20,286 nt of DNA from Sphingomonadaceae bacterium (GTDB lineage: Bacteria > Pseudomonadota > Alphaproteobacteria > Sphingomonadales > Sphingomonadaceae). The notes beneath the pieces are model-generated. The model was not told the origin of the DNA. It did no database searches and saw only the letters and a list, made by a program, of their open reading frames with translations. A program made the position numbers and the translations under genes. Location: positions 15,281 through 35,566 of the forward strand of contig JACVCM010000028.1 in the NCBI GenBank assembly GCA_016742125.1, in the 5' to 3' direction. This document shows, one piece after another, positions 14,359 to 20,286 of this stretch (positions are counted from its first letter, which is position 1; each line of letters begins with the position of its first letter).

Positions 14359-15243
14359 ATGGCCGGTGCCAAGAACCACGATTACCATATCCTTCCGCCG
14401 AGCATTACGCCGCTCGTCGGCTCGTTATCTGCGCTAACGATGTTTTTCGGGCTGGTGATGTGGATGCACCCTGAGCAGTTCAGCTATGGCAGCCTGATAT
14501 TCGGCCTTGGTTTGATCGGCGTCCTCTACACTTTCTACACCTGGTGGGTGGATGTCGTGAACGAGGCGCATGCCGGCGACCACACGCCGGTCGTGCAATT
14601 GCACCTTCGTTACGGCATGATCATGTTCATCGCCTCAGAGGTGATGTTCTTCGTCGGCTGGTTTTGGGCGTGGTTCGATTTTTCGCTATTCCCCGTACCA
14701 CTGGAACTGACCCCGGTTGAAGGCGGCCACGGCTTTACCGTTGCCAATCTGATCGGCCAGGAAGGCGCAGCGGCGCTTATACAATGGCCGCCGAAGGGCA
14801 TGGAAGTGCTCGATGCAATGAAGCTTCCATTGCTCAACACGCTGATCCTGCTCTGCTCGGGCACGACCGTGACCTGGGCGCACCATGCACTGATCCACGG
14901 CGACCGCGAAGGTCTGAAAAAAGGTCTGTGGCTGACCATCATCCTGGGTCTGTTTTTCAGCGCCATTCAGGCCTATGAATATTCGGTCGCACCCTTCCCG
15001 TTCGGTGGCCTCAATTATGGCACTGTCTTTTACATGGCGACCGGTTTCCACGGCTTCCACGTGATCGTTGGTACCATCTTCCTGATTGTCTGTCTGGTAC
15101 GCGCCTATAAAGGCCATTTCACACCCCAGCAGCATTTCGGTTTCGAGGCTGCGGCCTGGTATTGGCATTTTGTCGATGTGGTCTGGCTGTTCCTCTTTAT
15201 TGCCATCTATGTTTGGGGCGGATGGGGCGCACCGGTTCATTGA
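14359..15243 (+). CDS. coxC: Cytochrome c oxidase subunit III
   Basis: A 294-aa, seven-helix subunit that stabilises the catalytic core and supports proton uptake to the D-channel. Typical motifs are HDYHILPPSITPLVGS (7-22), WWVDVVNEAHAGDHTPVV, RYGMIMFIASEVMFFVGWFW, CSGTTVTWAHHALIHGDR, and the C-terminal TGFHGFHVIVGTIFL and AAWYWHFVDVVWLFLF. ATG 14359 has AGGGA 7 nt upstream and is preferred over the in-frame TTG at 14353. A TAACGCGTTA palindrome (14330-14339) lies in the short gap after ctaG. Three nucleotides separate its stop from the DUF983 start. Confidence 0.98.
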   Translation: MAGAKNHDYHILPPSITPLVGSLSALTMFFGLVMWMHPEQFSYGSLIFGLGLIGVLYTFYTWWVDVVNEAHAGDHTPVVQLHLRYGMIMFIASEVMFFVGWFWAWFDFSLFPVPLELTPVEGGHGFTVANLIGQEGAAALIQWPPKGMEVLDAMKLPLLNTLILLCSGTTVTWAHHALIHGDREGLKKGLWLTIILGLFFSAIQAYEYSVAPFPFGGLNYGTVFYMATGFHGFHVIVGTIFLIVCLVRAYKGHFTPQQHFGFEAAAWYWHFVDVVWLFLFIAIYVWGGWGAPVH

Positions 15244-15246
15244 TCG

Positions 15247-15633
15247 ATGGTTGAAAGCCAAATCAAGGAAGGGCAGCCGGGCATTGCCAAGGCTGCCCTT
15301 TTTGGTCTTTGCCCGCAATGCGGCGCAAAGACACTGTTTGCAGGGATAGCCCGCTTTTCGGACCGGTGCGGTAATTGCGGCCTCGACTATTCAGCGTTCA
15401 ATGTCGGCGACGGGCCGGCCGCGCTGCTCACCATGCTGATTGGGGCGTTTATCATATTGCTGGCCATCGCTACCGATATCGCGGGGCGCCCGCCATTCTG
15501 GGTGCATGTGATTATCTGGGTGCCGGTCACCGCAGCATTGACCCTTGTTTCATTGCGTGTGGCGAAAAGTGCCCTGCTCGCGGCGGAGTATCGTAACCGC
15601 GCGCGTGAAGCGGGCAGGAGCGACCTTCTGTGA
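15247..15633 (+). CDS. DUF983 membrane protein with zinc-ribbon motif
   Basis: 128 aa. LCPQCG (Cys22, Cys25) and CGNCGLDYSAF (Cys41, Cys44) form a four-cysteine ribbon, followed by NVGDGPAALLTMLIG and two membrane helices (about 58-76 and 83-103). This matches DUF983, a family regularly found inside alphaproteobacterial cox clusters between coxC and SURF1, so an assembly role is likely but unproven. The start ATG 15247 has no clear Shine-Dalgarno and sits 3 nt after the coxC stop, suggesting reinitiation. A terminator-like hairpin occupies codons 8-19, and the right arm encodes conserved family residues, so the hairpin cannot lie outside the gene. The stop overlaps the SURF1 start (GTGA). Confidence 0.88.
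   Translation: MVESQIKEGQPGIAKAALFGLCPQCGAKTLFAGIARFSDRCGNCGLDYSAFNVGDGPAALLTMLIGAFIILLAIATDIAGRPPFWVHVIIWVPVTAALTLVSLRVAKSALLAAEYRNRAREAGRSDLL
15269..15303 (+). terminator. Terminator-like hairpin inside the start of the DUF983 gene
   Basis: AAGGGCAGCC (15269-15278) and GGCTGCCCTT (15291-15300) form a perfect 10-bp stem with a 12-nt loop, followed by T-rich sequence (five T at 15299-15303, then GGTCTTT). It begins 22 nt into the DUF983 coding region, just after coxC. It looks like an intrinsic terminator or attenuator between the oxidase subunits and the downstream assembly genes. Confidence 0.5.
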
Positions 15634-16211
15634 CCCGCTGGCCCTTGCTTCCCAGCATCCTGGTCGGGCTCGCCGTGGCTACCATGATTGGTCTTGGAAT
15701 CTGGCAGCTCCAGCGCAAAGGGCAAAAGGAAGCGCTGCTCGCACGCTATGAGGCGGCGGCTGGGCTGGAGCCTGTAGCCTGGCCGACGGTTCCCGACCCT
15801 GATGCCTTGCCGCTGTTTCGCAAATCTTCGGTCATGTGCATTACTGTTGCGGGCTGGCAGTCGGTTTCAGGTACCAGCGCGACCGGCAAGGCAGGCTTTG
15901 CCCATATAGCGTCATGCAAGACCGGTGGTGCCGAGGGTCCGGGCGCCAAGGTCGCCATTGGCTGGTCGGAACGGCCCGAGGCGCCACGTTGGTCGGGCGG
16001 CGCAGTCAACGGCGTCATCGCTCCGGACAATGAACAGCTGATAAGGCTTGTCGCGACCGACAAGATCGATGGACTCCAGCTTTTATCTCCGCCGTCGCCC
16101 GAGCAGATACCGAACAACCATCTGCTTTACGCAATCCAGTGGTTCATCTTCGCTGCGGCCGCGACTGTCATTTACGTCCTGGCCGTCCGCAAGCGCGCGC
16201 AAGCCGATTGA
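15630..16211 (+). CDS. SURF1 family cytochrome oxidase biogenesis protein
   Basis: A 193-aa protein with two membrane helices (about 8-25 and 168-187) and a periplasmic domain between them. SURF1 proteins help insert heme a into subunit I. Family marks are GLGIWQLQRKGQKEALL (21-37) at the first helix and NNHLLYAIQWFIFA (162-175) at the second; the His164 position matches the histidine implicated in heme binding in Paracoccus Surf1 (from memory). It is shorter than the usual 220-250 aa, with a condensed central domain. The start codon is GTG 15630, overlapping the DUF983 stop (GTGA). Its stop overlaps the TTG start of the TauE-like gene. Its position at the end of the cox genes supports the assignment. 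Confidence 0.86.
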   Translation: MTRWPLLPSILVGLAVATMIGLGIWQLQRKGQKEALLARYEAAAGLEPVAWPTVPDPDALPLFRKSSVMCITVAGWQSVSGTSATGKAGFAHIASCKTGGAEGPGAKVAIGWSERPEAPRWSGGAVNGVIAPDNEQLIRLVATDKIDGLQLLSPPSPEQIPNNHLLYAIQWFIFAAAATVIYVLAVRKRAQAD

Positions 16212-16963
16212 ACCTGCCAGGCGACATCATCTTCTATGGCGTTGCCAGCGGTGCGGTGTTTCTGGTCGGTCTGGCAAAGGGCGGCTTTGCAGGCCTTGGC
16301 GCAGCCGCAATACCGCTGCTTGCTTTGGTCATGGATCCGGTGGCTGCAGCCGGAATGCTCCTCCCCATATTGATGGCGCAGGATGTCGTGAGTGTCTGGG
16401 CTTTCCGGAAGTGTTTTGACCGGCGGACGCTGGTTTTGACCATACCCGGGGCGGCCATCGGCATATTTCTTGGTTGGTGGCTTGCGGCCGTTGTGGACGC
16501 TGACGCGGTGCGTGGGTTCGTCGGCATCATTGCGCTCGCCTTCGGGGTCTATCGCCTGCTTCCGATATTGGGCGGAAGGATGGCGCTTACCGGACCCGCA
16601 CCCGAATGGCTTGGCACGGTCATGGGCAGCGTTGCCGGTTTTACCAGCCAGATCGCCCATGCCGGCGGGCCACCATTTCAGATCTGGGCGCTGTCGCGTA
16701 ACTTCCCGCATCTGGTGTTCGTTGGCACCTCGTCGATATTCTTTGCCATCATCAACTGGCTGAAAGTGCCAGCCTATGTCGCCCTGGGGCAGTTCAACGC
16801 GGCCAACATGATGCTGACAGCGTTGTTCATGCCGCTCGCGATATTGAGTACATTTGCCGGCGTCTGGCTGGTGAAGCGCGTTTCGCCGGCGCGATTCAAC
16901 GTTATCATCAATGTCTTGATGATTCTCGTCGGCTTGGAACTGGTCAGGCAGGCGCTTATTTAG
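16208..16963 (+). CDS. TauE/SafE family membrane permease
   Basis: A 251-aa polytopic protein of PF01925. Family members are proposed exporters of sulfite or organosulfur anions, but the substrate here is unknown. The repeated half signatures are visible: VGLAKGGFAGLGAAAIPLLAL near the N-terminus and GFTSQIAHAGGPPFQIWAL in the second half, with about eight hydrophobic helices. Start choice: TTG 16208 forms a TTGA overlap with the SURF1 stop and gives the normal N-terminus. The next ATG (in LVMDPVAAAG) would remove the first signature, and the upstream GTG at 16139 lies inside SURF1 and adds an arginine-rich shadow. The gene is thus coupled to the cox operon. Its last 8 bp overlap the end of infC on the other strand. 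Confidence 0.86.
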   Translation: MNLPGDIIFYGVASGAVFLVGLAKGGFAGLGAAAIPLLALVMDPVAAAGMLLPILMAQDVVSVWAFRKCFDRRTLVLTIPGAAIGIFLGWWLAAVVDADAVRGFVGIIALAFGVYRLLPILGGRMALTGPAPEWLGTVMGSVAGFTSQIAHAGGPPFQIWALSRNFPHLVFVGTSSIFFAIINWLKVPAYVALGQFNAANMMLTALFMPLAILSTFAGVWLVKRVSPARFNVIINVLMILVGLELVRQALI

Positions 16964-17501
16964 GCGACAAAACCATCAGCATCTGCCGGCCTTCCATACG
17001 CGGATAGGCTTCGACCTTGGCGGTTTCCGCCGTATCGGCCTGGACACGCTGGAGCAGGTTCATGCCCAGTTGCTGGTGGGCCAGTTCGCGCCCGCGGAAG
17101 CGCAACGTGACCTTGACCTTATCGCCTTCCTCGATGAACTCGTTCACCTTCTTCATCTTCACCATATAGTCATGATCGTCGATGTTCGGACGCATCTTGA
17201 TCTCTTTGATCTCCTGCGTCTTCTGGCTCTTGCGGGCGAGGTTGGCCTTTTTCTGGGCCTCATATTTAAACTTGCCGATGTCGAGAAACTTGCAGACTGG
17301 CGGGTCGGCATTCGGGGATACCTCCACCAGATCGAGGCCCACTTCGGCCGCCTGTGCTATCGCTTCGCGGGTGTACATCACCCCCAGATTTTCGCCATCG
17401 TCGTCGATGACACGGACTTTATCCACGGTGATGAGATTATTGTAGCGCGGTCCACTCTTGACAGGTGGGGTCATTGCGCGCCTGGTCGGCGGGGTTGCGA
17501 T
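16956..17501 (-). CDS. infC: Translation initiation factor IF-3
   Basis: Binds the 30S subunit, prevents premature 50S joining and rejects non-canonical start codons. The N-domain begins KSGPRYNNLITVDKVRVIDDDGENLGVM, the linker is rich in Lys (KFKYEAQKKANLARKSQ), and the C-domain has EIKMRPNIDDHDY, KVTLRFRGRELAH and the ending AYPRMEGRQMLMVLSPK. Start choice: AGGAG (17510-17514) lies 8 nt before an in-frame ATC at 17501, giving 181 aa with N-terminus M-ATPPTRRAMTPPVKSG. The first ATG (17474, 172 aa) has only a weak AGG upstream. E. coli infC uses AUU for autoregulation, and a rare ATC start here would fit the same logic. rpmI and rplT are not adjacent. It is convergent with, and overlaps, the TauE-like gene. 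Confidence 0.9.
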   Translation of the reverse strand: MATPPTRRAMTPPVKSGPRYNNLITVDKVRVIDDDGENLGVMYTREAIAQAAEVGLDLVEVSPNADPPVCKFLDIGKFKYEAQKKANLARKSQKTQEIKEIKMRPNIDDHDYMVKMKKVNEFIEEGDKVKVTLRFRGRELAHQQLGMNLLQRVQADTAETAKVEAYPRMEGRQMLMVLSPK

Positions 17502-17509
17502 AGGGGGTA

Positions 17510-17514
17510 CTCCT
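17510..17514 (-). promoter_or_regulatory. infC ribosome binding site pointing to an ATC start
   Basis: AGGAG on the minus strand, 8 nt from ATC 17501 and 35 nt from the first ATG at 17474. The spacing is right for the former and far too long for the latter. Confidence 0.6.
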
Positions 17515-17673
17515 GAAATTATCCTGCTGCGCCCTTACAGCCAAATGCGCCCCGAATAAAGGGCCTAGGCCTGCTTGGCACCGATTTGTCACATATAGTG
17601 GCACGGAGGCCACGGGAAAAGGCTTTCAATATTTTCCGGGATGGCGATTCGCGGACCGAGCATAGCCGACCAG

Positions 17674-17687
17674 TGCAAAGCTTTGCA
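17674..17687. promoter_or_regulatory. Perfect 14-bp palindrome, possible operator
   Basis: TGCAAAGCTTTGCA is a perfect dyad, and a second perfect dyad, CATACGTATG, lies at 17703-17712. Both sit between divergent genes, about 180-220 bp upstream of the 120-aa gene. The symmetry is seen directly; binding by a dimeric regulator is inference. Confidence 0.35.
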
Positions 17688-17791
17688 TTCGTCAAAGTAC
17701 CACATACGTATGCTGGATAAGTACAGCCTAGATTTTTGACAAACCTTTCAATCCGATACGCCATGTTACATGTTTTTACCATGCCGTTCAC

Positions 17792-17819
17792 TTTACGTGC
17801 AGGTAAATTGCTGTATAAG
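17792..17819 (+). promoter_or_regulatory. Candidate promoter of the 120-aa gene
   Basis: TTTACG (17792-17797) and TATAAG (17814-17819) are separated by 16 nt, giving an implied leader of roughly 65-70 nt. The -10 is good and the -35 matches at four of six positions. Confidence 0.35.
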
Positions 17820-17894
17820 ACGAAACATAGTTAGCCAAGCGCGGTCGAATAAGACGCGCATGAGACATTTAATTTCGCGAGATTAGGAATTTAG

Positions 17895-18257
17895 ATGAGT
17901 AGCTCCTCCAGCGGCTCGCTTTCGAGTGTGCCAAATGGGCGGATCATCGACTTCGAAACAGCCGAATTGCGCAAGCTGCCCTTTCAGGACAGTCTGTATC
18001 TCTGGGTGCGGGGGATACTTCCGGGGAATGGCTTCGAGGTTAGATTGGCCCCCCGCGTTTATCAGGACCGCCCGGATTATTGGGGCATCGAAGTGGCGGT
18101 CATCCATGCGCCAGCACCGGCAAATGATGTCGGCGGCGCGGACGCTACGCTCGTGTTCGAGCGTTCGGTCCCACTGACTGGCATCACGGGTGTTCGGGGG
18201 ATCACCGTGATCGGGGCCAATCAGGTTAAGCGGATCGAGATTGTCGGCGAGTCCTGA
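17895..18257 (+). CDS. Conserved-looking hypothetical protein, 120 aa
   Basis: I do not recognise the family. It has a Ser-rich start (MSSSSSGSLSSV), no signal peptide and no membrane helix, so it is probably cytoplasmic. The body, from RIIDFETAELRKLPFQDSLY to the C-terminal ITVIGANQVKRIEIVGES, alternates hydrophobic and polar residues as in a small beta-rich domain. AGGA lies 8 nt before ATG 17895, and a candidate promoter lies upstream. It stands alone between divergent infC and convergent dsbD, with a hairpin after its stop. An antisense frame of 151 codons (17883-18338) overlaps it and begins with an ATGA overlap to dsbD, but its composition looks like a shadow. I judge the plus-strand gene more likely, with moderate certainty. 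Confidence 0.68.
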   Translation: MSSSSSGSLSSVPNGRIIDFETAELRKLPFQDSLYLWVRGILPGNGFEVRLAPRVYQDRPDYWGIEVAVIHAPAPANDVGGADATLVFERSVPLTGITGVRGITVIGANQVKRIEIVGES

Positions 18258-18283
18258 ACAGGGTCGCAACTCGCTGACAGGGT

Positions 18284-18314
18284 CGGGGATAGGCGCCATG
18301 CGTGCCTGTCCCCG
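18284..18314. terminator. Hairpin between convergent genes, probable bidirectional terminator
   Basis: An 11-bp stem, C-GGGGATAGGC (18284-18294) with GCCTGTCCCC-G (18304-18314), has one G-U wobble and a 9-nt loop. It lies in the 77-bp gap between the 120-aa gene and dsbD stops. The plus side is followed by CACTTCTTTG, a weak T-tract. Confidence 0.5.
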
Positions 18315-18334
18315 CACTTCTTTGTGGACCAGTT

Positions 18335-20286
18335 TCATCGAGCCAGCCCCGCCAGCATGTCGACCGTCAATATCTGCGGCAGGACCCGCGCCTCGGCGCC
18401 CCTGGGATAATAGAGATAGAGCGGCACTCCAGAGCGGCCATGCCCGGCGAGGAAGCGGGTGATATCGGGGTCGCGGCGGGTATAGTCGCCGACAAGGGTC
18501 ACAATGCCCGCGCGCTGGAACGCCTGCGCGGTTTCAGCACGATCAATCGCGGCGGCCTCGTTTACCTTGCAGGTTACGCACCAGTCAGCGGTGAAATAGA
18601 CAAAAACCGGTTTTCCTTCCGCGCGCAATGTCGCGAGTTTCGCTTCGGAGAATATATCGCCGCCAACTTGGCTCCTGTCGGCAAGATTGCGGCTTTGCGC
18701 GGGCAGCAGGTCGAGCGCGAGCGCCCCGGCCACGGACAGGCTCGCGGCAGTCAGGAACACCAGACCAAGCGCCCGTCTTGTCCGCCCGAGAACGATGATT
18801 GCTGCCACCAGCGCAGCCGCCGCCACGCCGCCGACCAGCCAGCCATTGTTTCCGGCCAGTTGTCCCAGCAACCACAATAAGGCAAGCGCCGTCAGCCCCA
18901 TCGGAACCGCCATCCATTTGCGGAATGTTGCCATCCACGGCCCGGGCTTTGGCATGCGCGACCGCAAAGGCGGAGCAAAGGCTATCGCCAGAAATGGCAG
19001 GGAGAGGCCGAAGCCGAGCCCTGCGAAAGCCATCAATGCCAGCGCCGTCGGCAAGAGCAGCGCCCCGCCAATCGCTGCGGCCATGAACGGGCCGGTGCAG
19101 GGCGTCGCAACCACCGCCGCCAGCACACCGGTCCAGAAAGACCCAGCCATGCCGCCCTTGCGCGTCAGGCTATCCCCAGCGCCGATTCCGCCGACCTCGA
19201 ACAGTCCGGCCAGATTGGCGGCTACCGCCACCATCAGCAGCAGCAGCAAGAGCACGATTAGCGGATCCTGTAACTGGAATGCCCAGCCGACCTCTTCGCC
19301 CGCGGCACGCAAGCCGAGCATGATTCCGCCCAGCGCCAGACAGCTCAGAATGACACCCGCTGTATAGGCCACCGCCTCGCGCCGCGCTTCGCGTTGGTCA
19401 TTCCCCAGTTTCGCCAGACTCAATGCCTTCAGACCCAGAATCGGGAAAACGCAAGGCATGAGGTTGAGCAGCAAGCCGCCGAGGATGGAAAAGACCAATA
19501 TCCAGACGAAGCTCAATTGCCCTGCGGGCAGGCTGGCGTCACCCAGCACCGACACCGGGTCTCCGCCTGACGGGACTGCGCCGGGCATGGCGCGTACCTC
19601 AAGCCCCTGGGCATCGTTGAACCGCAACAGGCCGTCGATGCGCCCGGTAAATGGCTTGTCGACTTCGCCACTCACCATCAACCAGTCGCCTGAACGCCGC
19701 GCCGATTGCGGCGCTGCATAGCGGAAGGCATTTTCGGTTTCCGGGAAGAACCAGACCTTTGCGATTTCGGCGCTGTGTGGAAAGGGGATTGCGATACTGA
19801 CCCGCTTGCCGTCTATGGCATAGTGTGCCTCGCGATCGAGCGGGACCGGCAAGGCAGCACGCCATTGATCGAAGCGTGCGCGTTTGGTTCCGTCCATCCG
19901 CCCGTCGCCGACGGTCATCGGGACCGACAGCAGGGCGCCTTCCGGAATGCAGACCGTATCCGAACAGGCCGACCAGCGGGCGTCGACCCGGATGTCCATG
20001 CGCTGCCCGACGCTGGCGCTCGCGGGGATTTTCAGATCGACCAGAAAAGCGTGCCGGCTTTTGTAGATATGGTTCATGAAGCCGCTGACGATCAGCGTTT
20101 CGGGCACCGGCGCGCGGATTGGGGATGCAGTCACACCCGGCGGCAACTTCCAGTCCAGTTCGAGCGGCGTTCCCGCATCGCCGGGGTTCAGCCAGTAATC
20201 ATGCCAGCCCGGTTTCGGGTCCATCACAATGGGGATTGTTACAATGTCGCCGGGTGCAGGACCGGGGGTTTCGGGCTCGATAGAAG
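18335..20286 (-). CDS. DsbD-like thiol:disulfide interchange protein (5' end beyond window)
   Basis: An inner-membrane protein that carries reducing power from cytoplasmic thioredoxin to periplasmic thiol proteins, for example in cytochrome c maturation or copper-thiol handling. The frame is open to the right edge, so the signal peptide and start are missing. An N-terminal periplasmic domain opens with PGWHDYWLNPGDAG and carries WSACSDTVCIPEG. The eight-helix core has its redox cysteines in LLNLMPCVFPILGLKALSLA and VVATPCTGPFMAAAIGGALL. The C-terminal thioredoxin domain has ADWCVTCKVNE (CxxC at 18569-18580) and ends PLYLYYPRGAEARVLPQIL. This N-domain form resembles the ScsB-type branch common in alphaproteobacteria more than classical E. 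coli DsbD. It is convergent with the 120-aa gene. Confidence 0.92.
   Translation of the reverse strand, partial: SIEPETPGPAPGDIVTIPIVMDPKPGWHDYWLNPGDAGTPLELDWKLPPGVTASPIRAPVPETLIVSGFMNHIYKSRHAFLVDLKIPASASVGQRMDIRVDARWSACSDTVCIPEGALLSVPMTVGDGRMDGTKRARFDQWRAALPVPLDREAHYAIDGKRVSIAIPFPHSAEIAKVWFFPETENAFRYAAPQSARRSGDWLMVSGEVDKPFTGRIDGLLRFNDAQGLEVRAMPGAVPSGGDPVSVLGDASLPAGQLSFVWILVFSILGGLLLNLMPCVFPILGLKALSLAKLGNDQREARREAVAYTAGVILSCLALGGIMLGLRAAGEEVGWAFQLQDPLIVLLLLLLMVAVAANLAGLFEVGGIGAGDSLTRKGGMAGSFWTGVLAAVVATPCTGPFMAAAIGGALLLPTALALMAFAGLGFGLSLPFLAIAFAPPLRSRMPKPGPWMATFRKWMAVPMGLTALALLWLLGQLAGNNGWLVGGVAAAALVAAIIVLGRTRRALGLVFLTAASLSVAGALALDLLPAQSRNLADRSQVGGDIFSEAKLATLRAEGKPVFVYFTADWCVTCKVNEAAAIDRAETAQAFQRAGIVTLVGDYTRRDPDITRFLAGHGRSGVPLYLYYPRGAEARVLPQILTVDMLAGLAR

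Larger units (their letters stand above)
17515..17894. other. Divergent intergenic region between infC and the 120-aa gene
   Basis: About 380 bp without a supported gene, more AT-rich than its neighbours. It holds a possible infC -10 (TATATG on the minus strand, 17592-17597) without a good -35, a small GTGGC/GCCAC hairpin (17598-17613), GGCCTAGGCC (17562-17571), and two perfect palindromes, TGCAAAGCTTTGCA (17674-17687) and CATACGTATG (17703-17712). A TTGACA hexamer lies at 17736-17741 but has no matching -10 at 16-18 nt. A 90-codon minus-strand frame here is cysteine/arginine-rich with no family features and is not called. Confidence 0.6.

Noticed and set aside
17519..17791. 90-codon minus-strand frame upstream of infC
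   Set aside because: It is Cys/Arg/Ser-rich with no recognisable motif, spans the infC leader and both palindromes, and ends at the infC ribosome site.
17883..18338. 151-codon minus-strand frame whose ATG overlaps the dsbD stop as ATGA
   Set aside because: It lies antisense to the 120-aa plus-strand gene, is rich in Pro, Arg, Asp and His with no domain pattern, and has no downstream logic. The plus-strand frame has a ribosome site, a promoter candidate and better protein-like patterning. Not excluded completely.
1..20286. tRNA, rRNA, insertion sequences, prophage, CRISPR or defence systems
   Set aside because: I read both strands for cloverleaf ends, transposase or integrase motifs, terminal repeats and cas-like genes and saw none that could be supported. 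The window is mostly housekeeping and respiratory genes.

Overview
The window is about 60% G+C with alphaproteobacterial gene content and gene order. It most likely comes from a sphingomonad (Sphingopyxis, Sphingorhabdus or Novosphingobium relatives). The reasons are an Atm1-type exporter whose glutathione-pocket residues align with those of Novosphingobium Atm1, an aa3 oxidase cluster in the order coxB-coxA-ctaB-small protein-ctaG-coxC-DUF983-SURF1, and short-spaced pdxJ/acpS/lepB genes. The genus is an inference.

Layout. From 1 to 9618 every gene lies on the minus strand. In transcription order these are pyrE, a secreted serine hydrolase of the beta-lactamase fold, pdxJ, a 133-bp nested inverted-repeat element, acpS, lepB, an AI-2E family permease, a small membrane protein, an Atm1-like ABC exporter, a sterol desaturase/fatty acid hydroxylase family protein, and recQ, which runs off the left edge. 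Several of these genes are joined by 4-nt ATGA overlaps. A divergent promoter region (9619-9846) separates them from a plus-strand cytochrome c oxidase operon (9847-16211), followed without a gap by a TauE/SafE family permease (16208-16963). infC lies convergent to that permease, and the two genes overlap by 8 bp. A 390-bp AT-richer intergenic region with two perfect palindromes precedes a 120-aa gene of unknown function. A DsbD-like thiol:disulfide reductase enters from the right edge on the minus strand.

How the genes work together. The cox block encodes subunits II, I and III of an aa3-type oxidase, heme O synthase (ctaB), the CuB chaperone CtaG/Cox11, SURF1, and two small membrane proteins usually found with it. 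It is therefore a complete structural and assembly module apart from heme A synthase. The left block is a housekeeping group (pyrimidine, vitamin B6, ACP activation, protein export, thiol/metal export, DNA repair) held together mainly by co-transcription.

No new multi-gene defence or mobile system is visible. The most unusual signals are non-coding or translational: the ACGCGGAG inverted-repeat element between pdxJ and acpS, a probable ATC start codon for infC with a well-placed Shine-Dalgarno, a terminator-like hairpin inside the first codons of the DUF983 gene just after coxC, and a G/C-rich repeat at the coxA-ctaB junction that also supplies the ctaB ribosome site.
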